From Gloeopeniophorella convolvens (Eukaryota > Basidiomycota > Agaricomycetes > Russulales): DNA of 64,000 bases. This document shows, piece after piece, positions 34,412 through 44,149 of the stretch. The stretch's first letter is position 1. Each line of letters opens with the position of its first letter. Location of the stretch: NCBI GenBank assembly GCA_022496205.1, contig WTXD01000083.1, positions 32,791 to 96,790 on the forward strand, given 5' to 3'. The position numbers were made by a program, and so were the translations under genes. The notes under the pieces were generated by a model. It was given only the letters and a program-made list of their open reading frames with translations. It made no database searches and had not been told where the DNA came from.

Positions 34412-37109
34412 ATGGATCCGAAAGCCAACGAAACGCACAAGCGTCGACGGGGTGTGTCTGAGCGGGTCCCACCGCGGGAAGCGGAGGTAAGTGCTCGAGT
34501 GAGGCGGGCGGGCGTTGCCGAATTGTCGAAAGTGGCAGGCGCTTTGCCCGCTCGGAGGCTCGCATAACGCGCTGCATAACGTCGCCGCGCGCTGATCGCA
34601 ATGATGCGCCGCTTCACCCGCACAGGTCCACCACCCGCTCTCTCCCGTCTCCCACACCGCATACACCCGCAGGCCCCGCCCTGCCCTCGACCCCCTGGAG
34701 GACCTACACCTCAACCAGCGCGCACACCCGCCGCACGGCGCACACGCCGCCGTCGCGGATGATGAAGAGGTCGAGATGGGGCTCCTCGCTGGCGCCGAGC
34801 ACCGCCCATCCTCGGATAGCTCGGAGGAGGACACGGTCGCCTCTCCCACGAAGGAGGAAACCAAGGCGCCCCTCACGCGCGAGGACAAGAAAGCCATGGT
34901 GCTGCTCGTCGTGCTCTGTCCGTCCGTTGTCTCTCCGCGCATACCGCCCGCTCACTCTCGCCCCCACAGACCTGATCCAGGGTGTCCCGGTGCGTGCCTG
35001 CTATGTACATCCCTCGGGCACGTCGTAACTTGCTTATGCATTGTGCCGTCTGTGCGCAGCTCGGCCTGGCTATGGGTGCGTCCGCCGCCCGCTCTGCCAC
35101 GTGCCCCTCTGTATGAACGCATCGCCCCTCTCATTGCCCAGACTCACTGCCGTTCCTCCTGCGCGAGCGCCTCTCGTACTCACAGATTGCTGTGTTCACG
35201 CTGTCTGGGTACCCATACTCTCTCAAACTCCTCTGGTCGCCCATCGTCGACGCGTGGTTCTTCCCATCTATCGGGCGCCGGCGCTCGTGGATCATCCCCA
35301 TGCAGACCGTGTTGGGGTGTATCATGATATGGATGTCGTACAATGTGCAAGAGTTGCTAGATAACGTTGGTCTTCAGTTCTGCGTGTTCAGTACTTGATG
35401 CTGAGGTGGCGTTGCCCTTGTAGGCGGCGGACCATTTGTATATGCTGACAGTCGTGTTCACTATGCTGGTGGTCATAGCAGCTACCCAAGGTACGAGGCA
35501 GCAAAGTCAATTAAATCTAATTTATTAGCTGATTATATGCGCGTTTGTCAGACATCGCTGTCGATGGCAAATCTTATTCCGTCTTTTGGACGTCTTGATA
35601 CTTACTATTCACAGGATGGTCGCTCACCCTTCTGTCACGAGAGAATCTGTCTTATGCATCGACATGCCAAACAATTGGTTTAAACACAGGATGGCTCATG
35701 TCCTTTACCGTCTTCCTCGCCCTCAACAGCGAGGCCTTCAGGTACCGTGGTTCTAGAGCGTGTTACGCGATGACTGAAGTCCGACTGTAGTGCCAAGTGG
35801 GGCACACCCCTCCTTACGCTCGGGGCATATCTGCGCTTCTGGGGCATGATATGTTTCGGCGTCACTCTGTGGCTAGTCTTCTTCCAGAAGGAGGTGAGGT
35901 TGCAGCGCTGGCGACCCAATCAACGCAGCTCATTCCTCCGCACAGCGCAAGGAGGCCCTCTCAGAGGATGACACGAACGTCACCGCAGTCTACCGAACGA
36001 TCTGGAGCATCCTGAAGCTGAAAAGTCTGCGTTCGCTCCCTGCTCGGCCCGCCATGCGCTGACACCACCCGTCGTCCCTGCGCACAGACATCCAGTCCTT
36101 CCTCCTCATTCACCTGACCTCCAAGATCGGCTTTGCCGCGCACGACGCAGCGACATCGCTCAAAATGGTCGAGAAGGGGCTCGGCAAGGAAGAATTTGCC
36201 GCGTCCGTGCTCTTCGACTTCCCCATCCAGATCGCCGCCGGGTACTTTATCGCCCGGTGGTCGCGCGGCGCGCAGCCGCTGCGCCCGTGGATGTGGGCGT
36301 TCTGGCCGCGGCTGCTGTTCGCGTTCCTCGCGGCGCTCATCGTGTGGAATTTCCCGACGCCGCCGATCACGACGGGCTTTTTTGTGTTTCTGGTACTCTT
36401 CAGGAGCGTGGGCGAGTTGACGAGGTGCGTGTGAAAGTTGTCTTTGGCGTTGGCGGGTGGAGTGGCGGCTGACAAGAGGGCGGGCGTCGCAGCACGACGC
36501 AGTTTGTGTGCATTGGCGCGTTCCATGCTCGGATATCGGATCCCGTCATCGGCGGGACGTACATCACTGTGCGCCGCGCACCCCACACCACCGTCCCCCG
36601 CATCGCTGACGCCACGGCAGCTACTTAATACCGTGACTAATCTAGGCGGCACCTGGCCCCGCTTCTTTGTCCTGAAAGGTGCCCTCTCCCATCCTGTCGA
36701 CGCGCATGGCGCACTTACCAGCCCCGCGCAGCGATCGACTACTTCACTGTCGCGACCTGCGAAGTCGACGCCTCGGCGTCCCTCACCGTCAAAGGTACGC
36801 GCCTGTCCTTGCCCCGCACCCGTCTTGATGCTGACCGACCGCCCACAGCCGCCGAGTGCGTCTCGGAACGCGGCAGGGCGCAGTGCGCTGCGCTTGGCGG
36901 GCGCTGCGTGACGGTGCGCGACGGGTACTTCGTGACGACGGGCGTGTGCCTCGCACTTGGGTTGTTCTTCCTCGTCGCGTTCATCATCCCGACCGCGCGG
37001 AAGCTCCAGGGTGCGTTGTGCCCCCCGGTCGATTGTTTGTGTTTGGGCGTTGATGGGCCCTGGCCCTCGTGCAGCGCTGCCGTTGGCAAAGTGGCGGGTG
37101 GTGGCGTAG
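34412..37109 (+). CDS. Acetyl-CoA transporter, SLC33A1/AT-1 family, copy 2
   Basis: ATG 34412 (MDPKANETHKRRRGVSERV) splices to a hydrophilic tail unlike that of copy 1, ending EDKKAMVLLVVL. The membrane core is then closely similar: DLIQGVP, LGLAM, SLPFLLRERLSYSQIAVFT, SGYPYSLKLLWSPIVDAWFF, IPMQTVLGCIMIW, DIAVDGWSLTLLSRENLSYA, KIGFAAHDAATSLKMVEKGL, ISDPVIGGTYIT, LLNTVTNLGGTWPRFFVLK and CVSERGRAQCAALGGRC. The end is ALPLAKWRVVA, stop 37109. The intron after DIAVD uses a GC donor where copy 1 uses GT. Both copies look functional. Divergence is concentrated in the cytosolic N-tail, so regulation or targeting may differ. Confidence 0.9.
35567..35614 (+). other. GC-AG intron in acetyl-CoA transporter copy 2
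   Basis: The join GTC-GAT-G / GA-TGG gives DIAVDGWSLT. The intron therefore starts GCAAAT and ends TTCACAG (48 nt). Copy 1 has a normal GT donor (GTCCGTCA) at the same codon. Confidence 0.7.
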
Positions 37110-37194
37110 GGCCGTGCTGTGTATCAGAGGCTTTGCAATGGTATCTGTTCTTTCTGGCCTGTTGCTCTTTGCAACGTGCGGTGGGCTGCACGTC

Positions 37195-37480
37195 ATCACG
37201 GTTTCCTCGCGCAGCTCTACAGGTTTTCACCAGCGGACATGCACCAAGATACTGAGTGCGGTCGCAATGGAGAGACGGAGCAGGCGGTAGCTTGAACTTC
37301 GCGAATGCTAGCTCCCTTCTGTCTTCTGCCGGCGCCATAGAAGCAGCGTCTACCGGGTCGCTAACTCCTAGGTGCCGGTCAGGAACACGGCCTCTCGATG
37401 ACAAAGGCGACAAACGAATGCTTACTTGCACCAATTCTGCGTCCTTGTAGCCCGAGGGGTGCTCGGGTGCATGGCCGGGT
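37195..37480 (-). repeat. Dispersed relic repeat, member A
   Basis: Minus-strand sequence shares blocks with 39421-39700: CTCGCGCAGCTCTACAGGT, GACAAAGGCGACAA-type and TGCTTACTTGC..AATTCTGCGTC-type blocks. A conserved frame across both copies reads PVELREET. Coding integrity is lost in places. It looks like the remains of a multi-copy gene or element. Confidence 0.5.
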
Positions 37481-37556
37481 TCCATTACTCGCGAGTTACG
37501 AACTGTTACGAAGCAGGCGTTAGCAAGACAATCGCACGTGACAGCTCTCTCCAACA

Positions 37557-37563
37557 TATAAAC
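37557..37563 (+). promoter_or_regulatory. Candidate TATA box for SDR copy 1
   Basis: TATAAAC about 80 bp before ATG 37637. Confidence 0.5.
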
Positions 37564-37636
37564 GGATGCACGAGAAACCTGGTTCTGCAATCAGATATCT
37601 GCGTCTTTTCAATACTTGAACCTCAATACTTGAACC

Positions 37637-39137
37637 ATGCCTACTGTATCTCCCCCCGCGAAGGTCCTGGTCACCGGCGCGAACGGCTACATCGCCGCCT
37701 GGGTCGTGCAGGCGCTGCTCGAGGCCGGCTACGCGGTGCGCGGCACGGTGCGCAGCGCAGGCAAGGGCGAGCACTTGAAGGCGCTCTTCGCGGGGAAAGG
37801 CGACTTTGAGGTCGTCGTCGTCGAGGACATCACGAAGGTATTGTGCTGCGCATGTCAGGGTGTCGCGGCGAGCTGAATGGAGCGTGCTACGGCAGGACGG
37901 TGCGTTTGACGAGGCGGTCAAGGGCGTCGACTTGGTTCAGCACATTGCTACGGCCGTCACGTTCAGCATCAAACACCCCGATGGTACGGCTCACATCGTG
38001 GGTCTTGTCACGCAGTCGCCTCCTAACCAGGTTTCCGTAGAGTTGATCGTTCCAGCGATTAAAGGCACGGCCAGCCTTCTTGGGTCTGTCATCAAGTCTG
38101 GGTAAGATCTCTCGTCTCCCTGTTCCATTCGTCGGCCGACAGACGATACCCTTTCTAGGTCCTCTGTGAAGCGCGTCGTCCTCACATCCTCTGTTGCCGC
38201 CATCCTGAGGGCGCCGGAAGCGCCCGGCAAATGGGACGAGACATCGTGGAACGAGCCATCAGTCGCCGAGTACAAGGCGAAAGGCGACAAGACGGACGGC
38301 GTGACGGCATACCGCGTGGCCAAGACCCTGTCCGAGAAAGGTGCGTGGGGCGGACTCGACGCTGGCTGCGTCCTTGCCCGCACTGGACTGTGCCAGGGAT
38401 TCTAACCGGTGGGTGCGACTGGCAGCGGCCTGGGACATATACGAGAAGAACAAGCCGAGCATCGCGTGGGACCTGGTGGTCCTGAACCCATCCTTCGTGC
38501 GCCGCCGCCCTTCTCCCCAGATCCACTCTCGCTCAACTGATCCTTCTTTCTACAGGTATTCGGCGTAGGTGTCGTGCGGTGCTCTCGCCGGTTGCCCTGC
38601 TGACTCTGCCGCCAGCCACCGATCAACGAACAGCCCTCGCTGAGCTCTCTGAACGGGTCGATGCAGAACCTGTACGACGCGGTCGTCACGGGCGTCGACG
38701 ACGCGAAGCTCGCGTCCGGGACCGGCTGGATTGACGTGCGCGACCTCGCGCAGGCGCACGTGCTCGCCGGGAACACCGCCGCGGCGGGCGGCGAACGGAT
38801 CATCATCTCCGCAGGTGCGCTTCTGCCGCCCTCTGTGCACAGCAGGTCTAACTCGCAGCTTTTCCCAGGCCCATTTTTCTGGCAGACATTAGGTGCGCGT
38901 CGTGCTGCCACCGACAACAGTCTGGCTCACTATCATGCAGCGGATGTGGCCAACAATATCACCCCCGCGCCCATTCCGGGCCTCAACAAGGGGAACCCAG
39001 AACTGATCAAAGGCAAGCCGTTCCAGATCGACTTTGACACGGGAAAGGCGGCGCGCATCTTCGGGCTGAAGCCGCGCACTTTGGAGGAGACTATCCGTGA
39101 TTCGCTGGTTTTCTTTGCGAGTCTTGGGGATAAGTAG
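37637..39137 (+). CDS. Extended short-chain dehydrogenase/reductase (GRE2/DFR-like), copy 1
   Basis: These NADPH-dependent reductases act on carbonyl groups of aldehydes, ketones or flavonol-like substrates. ATG 37637 (MPTVSPPAKVLVTGANGYIA) contains the TGxxGxIA nucleotide motif. Then come RGTVRSAGKGEHLKALF, VDLVQHIATAVTFSIKHPD, ELIVPAIKGTASLLGSVIK, VKRVVLTSSVAAIL and the catalytic TAYRVAKTLSE (Tyr-x3-Lys). Next are AAWDIYEKNKPSIAWDLVVL, NPSF-VFG-PPINEQ, GWIDVRDLAQAHVLAG and the end ETIRDSLVFFASLGDK. The VFG segment needs a 9-nt micro-exon, and PFFWQTL comes from a 24-nt exon. The catalytic residues are complete. Its paralogue lies at 41082. Confidence 0.9.
38556..38564 (+). other. 9-nt micro-exon in SDR copy 1
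   Basis: GTATTCGGC, flanked by TTCTACAG and GTAGGTGT, encodes Val-Phe-Gly and completes the family-typical NPSFVFGPPINEQ. Paralogue equivalent at 41997-42005. Confidence 0.75.
38869..38892 (+). other. 24-nt exon in SDR copy 1
   Basis: Flanked by TTTCCCAG and GTGCGCG. It gives GPFFWQTLA when spliced. Equivalent at 42313-42336 in copy 2. Confidence 0.65.
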
Positions 39138-39299
39138 GTGTATCTGCTGTAGCGCTTGTTGAATCTACTGTATCACCGTTTCTGGATGAGTCTACTTGAG
39201 ATGATTTGAAACTATCTGCCACTGCCGTCTCGACTTGCGAGCGCACGAGGGTCCCAGTACGCTCCGGTACGTCTGGTTGTGTCACCCCGGACGTTGCAA

Positions 39300-39736
39300 G
39301 CAGTACTTAGTAAACGCTGCCGGCGACTCAGTACCTTGATCTTCATATGTAAGCATGTTTGTTTCGATTTCGAACTCTTTCCCGGGCCATCTTCCAATCA
39401 CCGGTAGATTGGACATCAACGCTGTTTCCTCGCGCAGCTCTACAGGTGTCCATCGGCACCTCGAATGTATTTGCATCCCAAGGCTCTGCTAGAAAAGCGC
39501 AGCAGACGGTGGCTTTGCTTTCGTCCTTCCATCTCCTGCTGGCTCCACAGAAGCGGTGTTCACCGGACCGCTGGCGCATCCGTCGTTCAGGGACAAGGCC
39601 GCTCGATTACAAAAGGCGACAACGTTTCCCGAATGCTTACTTGCGCCGATTCTGCGTCGTTACAACCAGCCCGGGGGGTGCGCGGCCGAGGTACATGGCC
39701 AGGCGCGCGCTCTATTATCGCTGGAACTGTAGGGTT
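39300..39736 (-). repeat. Dispersed relic repeat, member B
   Basis: Minus-strand reading gives fragments (NDAESAQVSIRETLSPF, PVELREETALMSNLP, PGKEFEIETNMLTYEDQ) separated by stops. It matches member A over about 280 bp and, at its 39330-39410 end, member C near 44200. The inverted-repeat element begins at its right edge. Confidence 0.5.
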
Positions 39737-39929
39737 TACAGCTAAAACCGAAACTCCAGGCCCCTGCCAGTTGTCCCCAGATACACGCGAGTCTGACATA
39801 ACCTGAGCGGAGCAGGAAGTTAAGTCCTCGACGCGAGGTTATCATTTCGTGTTGGCAGGCGGGTTTCTCTGCATCAGCAACCGAACGCTTAATTGAGACC
39901 CCGGCCTGTATTCCCGAGAGGTGGAAAAA

Positions 39930-39955
39930 GGACCCCGGTTTATCCCTACACAACC
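39930..39955 (+). repeat. Left inner inverted repeat
   Basis: Pairs with 40685-40710 with one mismatch. It begins GGACCCCGG and ends CACAACC. Confidence 0.8.
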
Positions 39956-39963
39956 TGTTTCAA

Positions 39964-40104
39964 AGTCCTGCCCACACCTTCCTTTTTTGGGCACGTATGC
40001 CATATCAGAGTCCTGCCCAAACCTACCCGTGACCGGGGTGTACCCATATCAAAAGTCCTGCCCCCTGGTGGCCGGGCATGGAAGGCCATTTCAAAGTCCT
40101 GCCC
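39964..40104 (+). repeat. Direct AGTCCTGCCC boxes, left group of four
   Basis: Exact copies at 39964, 40009, 40054 and 40095. The first three are spaced 45 bp apart, the fourth 41 bp. Confidence 0.85.
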
Positions 40105-40175
40105 AAGCTTGTTTGGTGCACCGGCCCCGGTAGGGTGGATATCATTCTTTGTTATGTAGTACTGTAGATGTCTTT

Positions 40176-40379
40176 GTGTTCGAACCCTGATTGCGAACCT
40201 TTTTTTATTATTTCCGAATGAGCTCGGCAGAGCCGGGCGCAGGTCATGATTTGAGCCAGCGTCCAGCGAGATATATATATATGCTACCGTGTGCAACACG
40301 AAAATGGTTCTGGTGACGTAGTGGTAACGTGCGTGACAAGGGTTGTACCGTCCGTGTAGGAGTGCGGTGTTCGAACCCC
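40176..40379 (+). other. tRNA-like pol III promoter boxes inside the element
   Basis: TGACGTAGTGGT at 40314-40325 resembles an A box, and GGTGTTCGAACCCC at 40366-40379 a B box, at tRNA-like spacing. A second B-box-like GTGTTCGAACCC at 40176 is followed by a T run (40199-40205) that could terminate pol III. No good acceptor stem forms, so this is not a functional tRNA; it may be tRNA- or SINE-derived. Confidence 0.5.
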
Positions 40380-40527
40380 GCGGTGATTTATTTTATTTGA
40401 CACGGACACCACTGGTATTCCGGCCTTTTTGACATCCCCACTGGCAAGAGCAGGGTACCAGAATGCTAAAAAGGCATCTTGGGCCATTGTGCACCTCTCC
40501 AGCAAAATTTTTGAAGCCATTTCTCGG

Positions 40528-40650
40528 AGTCCTGCCCAAAATTGCCCGATTTGGAGCCGTTTCCGGGAGTCCTGCCCATCCATCGGCCGAGCCGCGATGC
40601 CGTTTCTAAAGTCCTGCCCACGCGACGTGCGCGACCGAAAAGTCCTGCCC
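40528..40650 (+). repeat. Direct AGTCCTGCCC boxes, right group of four
   Basis: Exact copies at 40528, 40568, 40610 and 40641, same orientation as the left group. Confidence 0.85.
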
Positions 40651-40684
40651 AACTTTCGGCCAAAATCTGGCAATTTCTGATATG

Positions 40685-40710
40685 GGTTGTATAGGGATAA
40701 ACCGGGGTCC
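40685..40710 (-). repeat. Right inner inverted repeat
   Basis: Reverse complement of 39930-39955 except one base. Confidence 0.8.
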
Positions 40711-40746
40711 TGTGGAAAAGGGCCTACGGTTTCGGTTTTAGCCGTA

Positions 40747-41025
40747 GCACGCATTTCCGACTGTCTTCGAATCAAAACTCGATTTCTTCAGGGTCACCCG
40801 CTCGGAAGGTAGGAAGGAGAATGTAGAAACACCCAAAAACCCGAAGCACCCCCTCCGGACGTCGCATAACTTTATCGTGTCAGCAACGACGCCGTCCTGG
40901 CTTCCTGGTGCCAGTGGTACCCGGCATCCCGGCCGGACAAGCTCCGGAAATGTTTGCACAGTACTTATCCCCTACGAGAAGCGCATCCCACCGCATGCGC
41001 CGGCGGCTCTCCTGACCGCCGTACT
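40747..41025. other. Upstream region of SDR copy 2
   Basis: Short gene-free stretch between the mobile element and the second SDR promoter. Confidence 0.4.
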
Positions 41026-41032
41026 TATAAAG
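41026..41032 (+). promoter_or_regulatory. Candidate TATA box for SDR copy 2
   Basis: TATAAAG about 55 bp before ATG 41082. Confidence 0.55.
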
Positions 41033-41081
41033 AGATGCCGCAAGAGACCCAAGCGCATCTGGATCCTGGGTCCTTTGAGCC

Positions 41082-42588
41082 ATGCCTACCGTATCCCCTC
41101 CCGCGAAGGTACTGGTCACCGGCGCAAACGGCTACATCGCCGCCTGGGTCGTACGGGCGCTGCTCGAGGCCGGCTATGCGGTGCGCGGCACGGTGCGTAG
41201 CGCGGGCAAGGGCGCACACTTGAAGGCGCTCTTTGCGGGGAAGGGCGACTTTGAGGTCGTTGTCGTCGAGGACATCACGAAGGTAGCAGTGTGCTCGCGG
41301 GTGCGCGTCATGGCGAGCTGAATGGCACGTGGCGTGCTAGGACGGCGCGTTTGACGAGGCGGTCAAGGGTGTCGATCTGGTTCAGCACATCGCCACGGCC
41401 GTTACGTTCAGCATCAAACACCCCGATGGTACACTCCGAACCGTGTATCTTGTCATTTGGTTGCTTCCTAACCAGCTTATCGTAGAGCTGATCATTCCAG
41501 CAATCAAAGGCACAGTCGGCCTTCTCGGGTCTGTCATCAAGTCTGGGTAGGATCCCTCGGCTCCCTGTTCCATTCGTCGACCGACAGACGGTGCCCTTTT
41601 CCAGATCCTCTGTGAAGCGCGTCGTGTTCACGTCGTCTACCGCCGCCATCCTAAGGGCGCCGGAAGCGCCCGGGAAGTGGGACGAGACATCGTGGAACGA
41701 GCCATCGGTCGAGGAGTACAAGGCGAAGGGCAACAAGACGGACGGAGTGACGGCATACCAAGCGGCCAAGACCCTCTCCGAGAAAGGTGCGTGGGGCGGA
41801 CCCGACCCCGTCTGCGACCTTGCCCGCACCAGACTGTGCCAGCAATTCTGACCCGTGGGTGCGACTGGCAGCGGCCTGGGACATATACGAGAAGAGCAGA
41901 TCGAGCATCGCGTGGGACATGGTGGTCCTGAACCCACCCTACGTACACCGCCGTCCTTCTCCCCAGAGCCACCCCCGCTGATCCTTCTTTCTACAGGTGT
42001 TCGGCGTACGCGTCCCGTGGCGCTTTTCGCAGGTGCCCTGCTGACTCTGCTGCCAGCCGCCGATCAACGAACAGCTCTCGCTGAACCAGTCGATGCTGGA
42101 CCTGTACGAAACAGTCGTCACGGGCGTCGACGACGCGAAGCTCGCGTCCGGGACCGGCTGGATCGACGTCCGCGACCTCGCGCAGGCGTACGTACTCGCT
42201 GGGAGCACCGCGGCGGCGGGCGGCGAGCGAATCACCGTCTCCGCAGGTGCGCACCCGAGACGCTGGCACTTGCCCTCCACGCGCAGCGGATCTGATCTGC
42301 CATGTTTTCCAGGCACATTTTTCTGGCAGACCCTAGGTACGCGTCGTGCTGCCGCCGATAACAGCCTGGCTCACCCTGTGTGCAGCGGATGTGGCCAACA
42401 GTATCACGCCCGCGCCTATCTCGGGCCTCAACAAGGGGAAGCCGGAGCTGATCAAGGGCAAGCCGTTCCCGATTGACTTTCACACGGGAAAGGCGGAGCG
42501 CATTTTCGGGCTGAAGCTCAGGCTGCGCCCTTTGGAAGAGACTATCCGTGATTCGCTGGTTTTCTTTGCGAGTCTTGGGGAGAAATAG
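41082..42588 (+). CDS. Extended short-chain dehydrogenase/reductase (GRE2/DFR-like), copy 2
   Basis: Same exon plan as copy 1. MPTVSPPAKVLVTGANGYIA starts at 41082. Then come VQHIATAVTFSIKHPD, ELIIPAIKGTVGLLGSVIK, VKRVVFTSSTAAILRAPEAP, catalytic TAYQAAKTLSE, AAWDIYEKSRSSIAWDMVVL, NPPY-VFG-PPINEQ (9-nt micro-exon 41997-42005), GWIDVRDLAQAYVLAG, the 24-nt exon giving TFFWQTL, and ETIRDSLVFFASLGEK. A three-residue insertion (LRL) lies near the C-terminus relative to copy 1. All motifs are intact, so both copies may work. They are separated by the relic repeat and the inverted-repeat element, which inserted into or after the duplication. Confidence 0.9.
41997..42005 (+). other. 9-nt micro-exon in SDR copy 2
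   Basis: GTGTTCGGC between TTCTACAG and GTACGCGT, encoding Val-Phe-Gly as in copy 1. Confidence 0.75.
42313..42336 (+). other. 24-nt exon in SDR copy 2
   Basis: Flanked by TTTTCCAG and GTACGCG, equivalent to 38869-38892 in copy 1. Confidence 0.65.
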
Positions 42589-43410
42589 GTGTGTTTGCTA
42601 TGGGCACTTGTTGAATGTATCACTGTTTGTATACGAGTCAATCTGGGATCGCTCGGAAGTTTTTGTGAAGATCGCTGCCAGCGTCCCGACTTTTCGCACG
42701 CTGAGTTGGGGCGCACGAAGAAAGAACGACGCGCGTTTTTTGGATAGCGAAAACGACGCCGACCGAGTAAACTCGGCCGGCGCCCATTTGAATTGCGCTG
42801 CACGGACTGCACATAGTCAATGGCGTAACAAAGGGTAGTGGCGTGGAGAGTCGAAAGGTCCGGCGGCACTTGGGGTGATGAGCATGGCGAGAAGTGCGAG
42901 ATTCTTGCGGGTGTAAGACAAGAAAGCCTGGGAGGACCACCGCCCAAGGGTTTCCCCATGAAATCCCTTGAAACTGCGCATACGTGTTCCTTGATATTTC
43001 CTATGTGTACCTACGAAGTTTTGGATTTTTTTGTTGAGATCTAAGCGTGGCACAACGTGAAGCTGAAGTCGAGATAAAAGTGCGCGCAAGGAGTGCGCGC
43101 TTGTCACGGACCGTCACGCTTGCCGGGCTGCCGATCACCCACCGGGGAGATCGTAGATCTGATCTTATCTGCTTGGACCGGGAACCCACTGATGCACATT
43201 TGCTACACGCATGCCGTACGCGTGCAACACGCGCGCCCCCTGGTCAAAGACGTGCATCCTCTGACCTTGTTGACCCACAACTAGTATTAGGATTGCTCTA
43301 TGTAGTATAGAAATAGTATAAATCTAGGGATAAGGCCACAATAAAGAAGTGTTAGCAGGTACTACCAATGGTGTGAAAGGGGCAGGGAGCAGGGTTTGGT
43401 CAACATGTGC
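42589..43410. other. Intergenic, nothing recognised
   Basis: 3' flank of SDR copy 2 and of the minus-strand SAP-like gene. Open frames here look like chance. Confidence 0.4.
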
Positions 43411-44106
43411 CTATGCCGGTGCGAAACGGGACTCGAGGCTTCTGCTCGCGTGGGGGGTGCTGGTGCTGGTGCTCGGGATGGGGACAACGTCTATAGAAAG
43501 CTCTTTTTTGGTGAGGAGGAAAGAAACCCGGGGGGAGGTGCGAAGCGGCCTGTTCTCGGGCAGGAGGAGGTGGGACCTGATGCGCTTCGCGAGGGCAGCG
43601 CGGCCACCCTCTTCGCCCAGACCGAGGGACCACGCGATATTGCGGAGGTCCTGAAGCTTCTGCGTGTTGAGCTTGCGATTCGGGAAGGCGATCCCGGTCT
43701 GCCCCTTCTCGACGCGAAGCGCGGCAGCCATCGCGGCCTCGGGGGTGCGTCTTTCTTTACGCACATCCTCCTTCTCCCCCTTCTCCTTCCGATGCTCCCT
43801 TCGCTCAGCCGCGAGCTGCCTTCTAGCGGCGCCGGAGGCAACGGAGAACATGCGCGAGCGGCCCTTGTTGCGTTTTTTGTATGTCCTCTCCTGCCACTGA
43901 GAGAACTCGTGCCCGATGAGCACGCTGAATGTCTCGGAGCGGTCCCTTTGAGCTGTTGTGACCATGAGCTGGTTCCTGTAGTCGTCGCGTTGGGATTTGA
44001 GGCGGATATAGGCCTCCTTCCAGTCCACGGTCTTGTCGTTTAGATCCTCGTCAGGACCGTATTGATTGGGGGCATCGAGTAAACGGCTTGGGAAGATACG
44101 GGACAT
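43411..44106 (-). CDS. Unknown protein with coiled coil and SAP-like motif
   Basis: ATG 44106 gives MSRIFPSRLLDAPNQYGPDE, then a charged helical part (YIRLKSQRDDYRNQLMVTTA, then FSQWQERTYKKRNKGRSRMF and RRQLAAERREHRKEKGEKED). A C-terminal block KLQDLRNIAWSLGLGEEGGR plus AALAKRIRSHLL fits the SAP helix-turn-helix pattern used for DNA binding. Length is about 232 residues, stop 43411. An upstream exon may exist, because 44160-44290 carries TNMLTYEDQ, also seen in relic repeat B at 39.4 kb. That link suggests the gene belongs to a multi-copy, possibly transposon-associated family. The function is unknown and the repeat link is inference. Confidence 0.55.
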   Translation of the reverse strand: MSRIFPSRLLDAPNQYGPDEDLNDKTVDWKEAYIRLKSQRDDYRNQLMVTTAQRDRSETFSVLIGHEFSQWQERTYKKRNKGRSRMFSVASGAARRQLAAERREHRKEKGEKEDVRKERRTPEAAMAAALRVEKGQTGIAFPNRKLNTQKLQDLRNIAWSLGLGEEGGRAALAKRIRSHLLLPENRPLRTSPRVSFLLTKKELSIDVVPIPSTSTSTPHASRSLESRFAPA

Positions 44107-44149
44107 GGACTCTGAAGCGGGCGTCTGAGGAGCAGTGGGCGCCGGAAGA

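Larger units (their letters stand above)
39737..40746. mobile_element. Non-autonomous inverted-repeat element, about 1 kb
   Basis: Outer inverted termini are 39737-39763 and 40720-40746, sharing GCTAAAACCGAAAC and AGGCCC. Inner inverted repeats are 39930-39955 and 40685-40710, with 25 of 26 positions matching and core CCCCGGTTTATCCCTA. On the right the two parts are 9 bp apart and form one ~60 bp terminus. On the left they are separated by ~166 bp, as if the terminus was later interrupted. Inside are eight same-direction AGTCCTGCCC boxes in two groups of four, and a central part with pol III-like A and B boxes. There is no transposase frame, so movement would need an enzyme in trans. I see no clear target-site duplication. 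The superfamily is not identified. Confidence 0.7.

Noticed and set aside
36739..37590. 283-residue minus-strand open frame
   Set aside because: Overlaps the 3' exons of acetyl-CoA transporter copy 2 and the relic repeat. It has no coherent domain across its length.
40307..40385. Possible tRNA gene inside the inverted-repeat element
   Set aside because: A and B boxes are present but no acceptor stem or proper T stem forms, so it is treated as a tRNA-like fragment.
39964..40650. CRISPR-like array from the repeated AGTCCTGCCC boxes
   Set aside because: The repeats are only 10 bp, the array is split into two groups, and the DNA is clearly eukaryotic nuclear.
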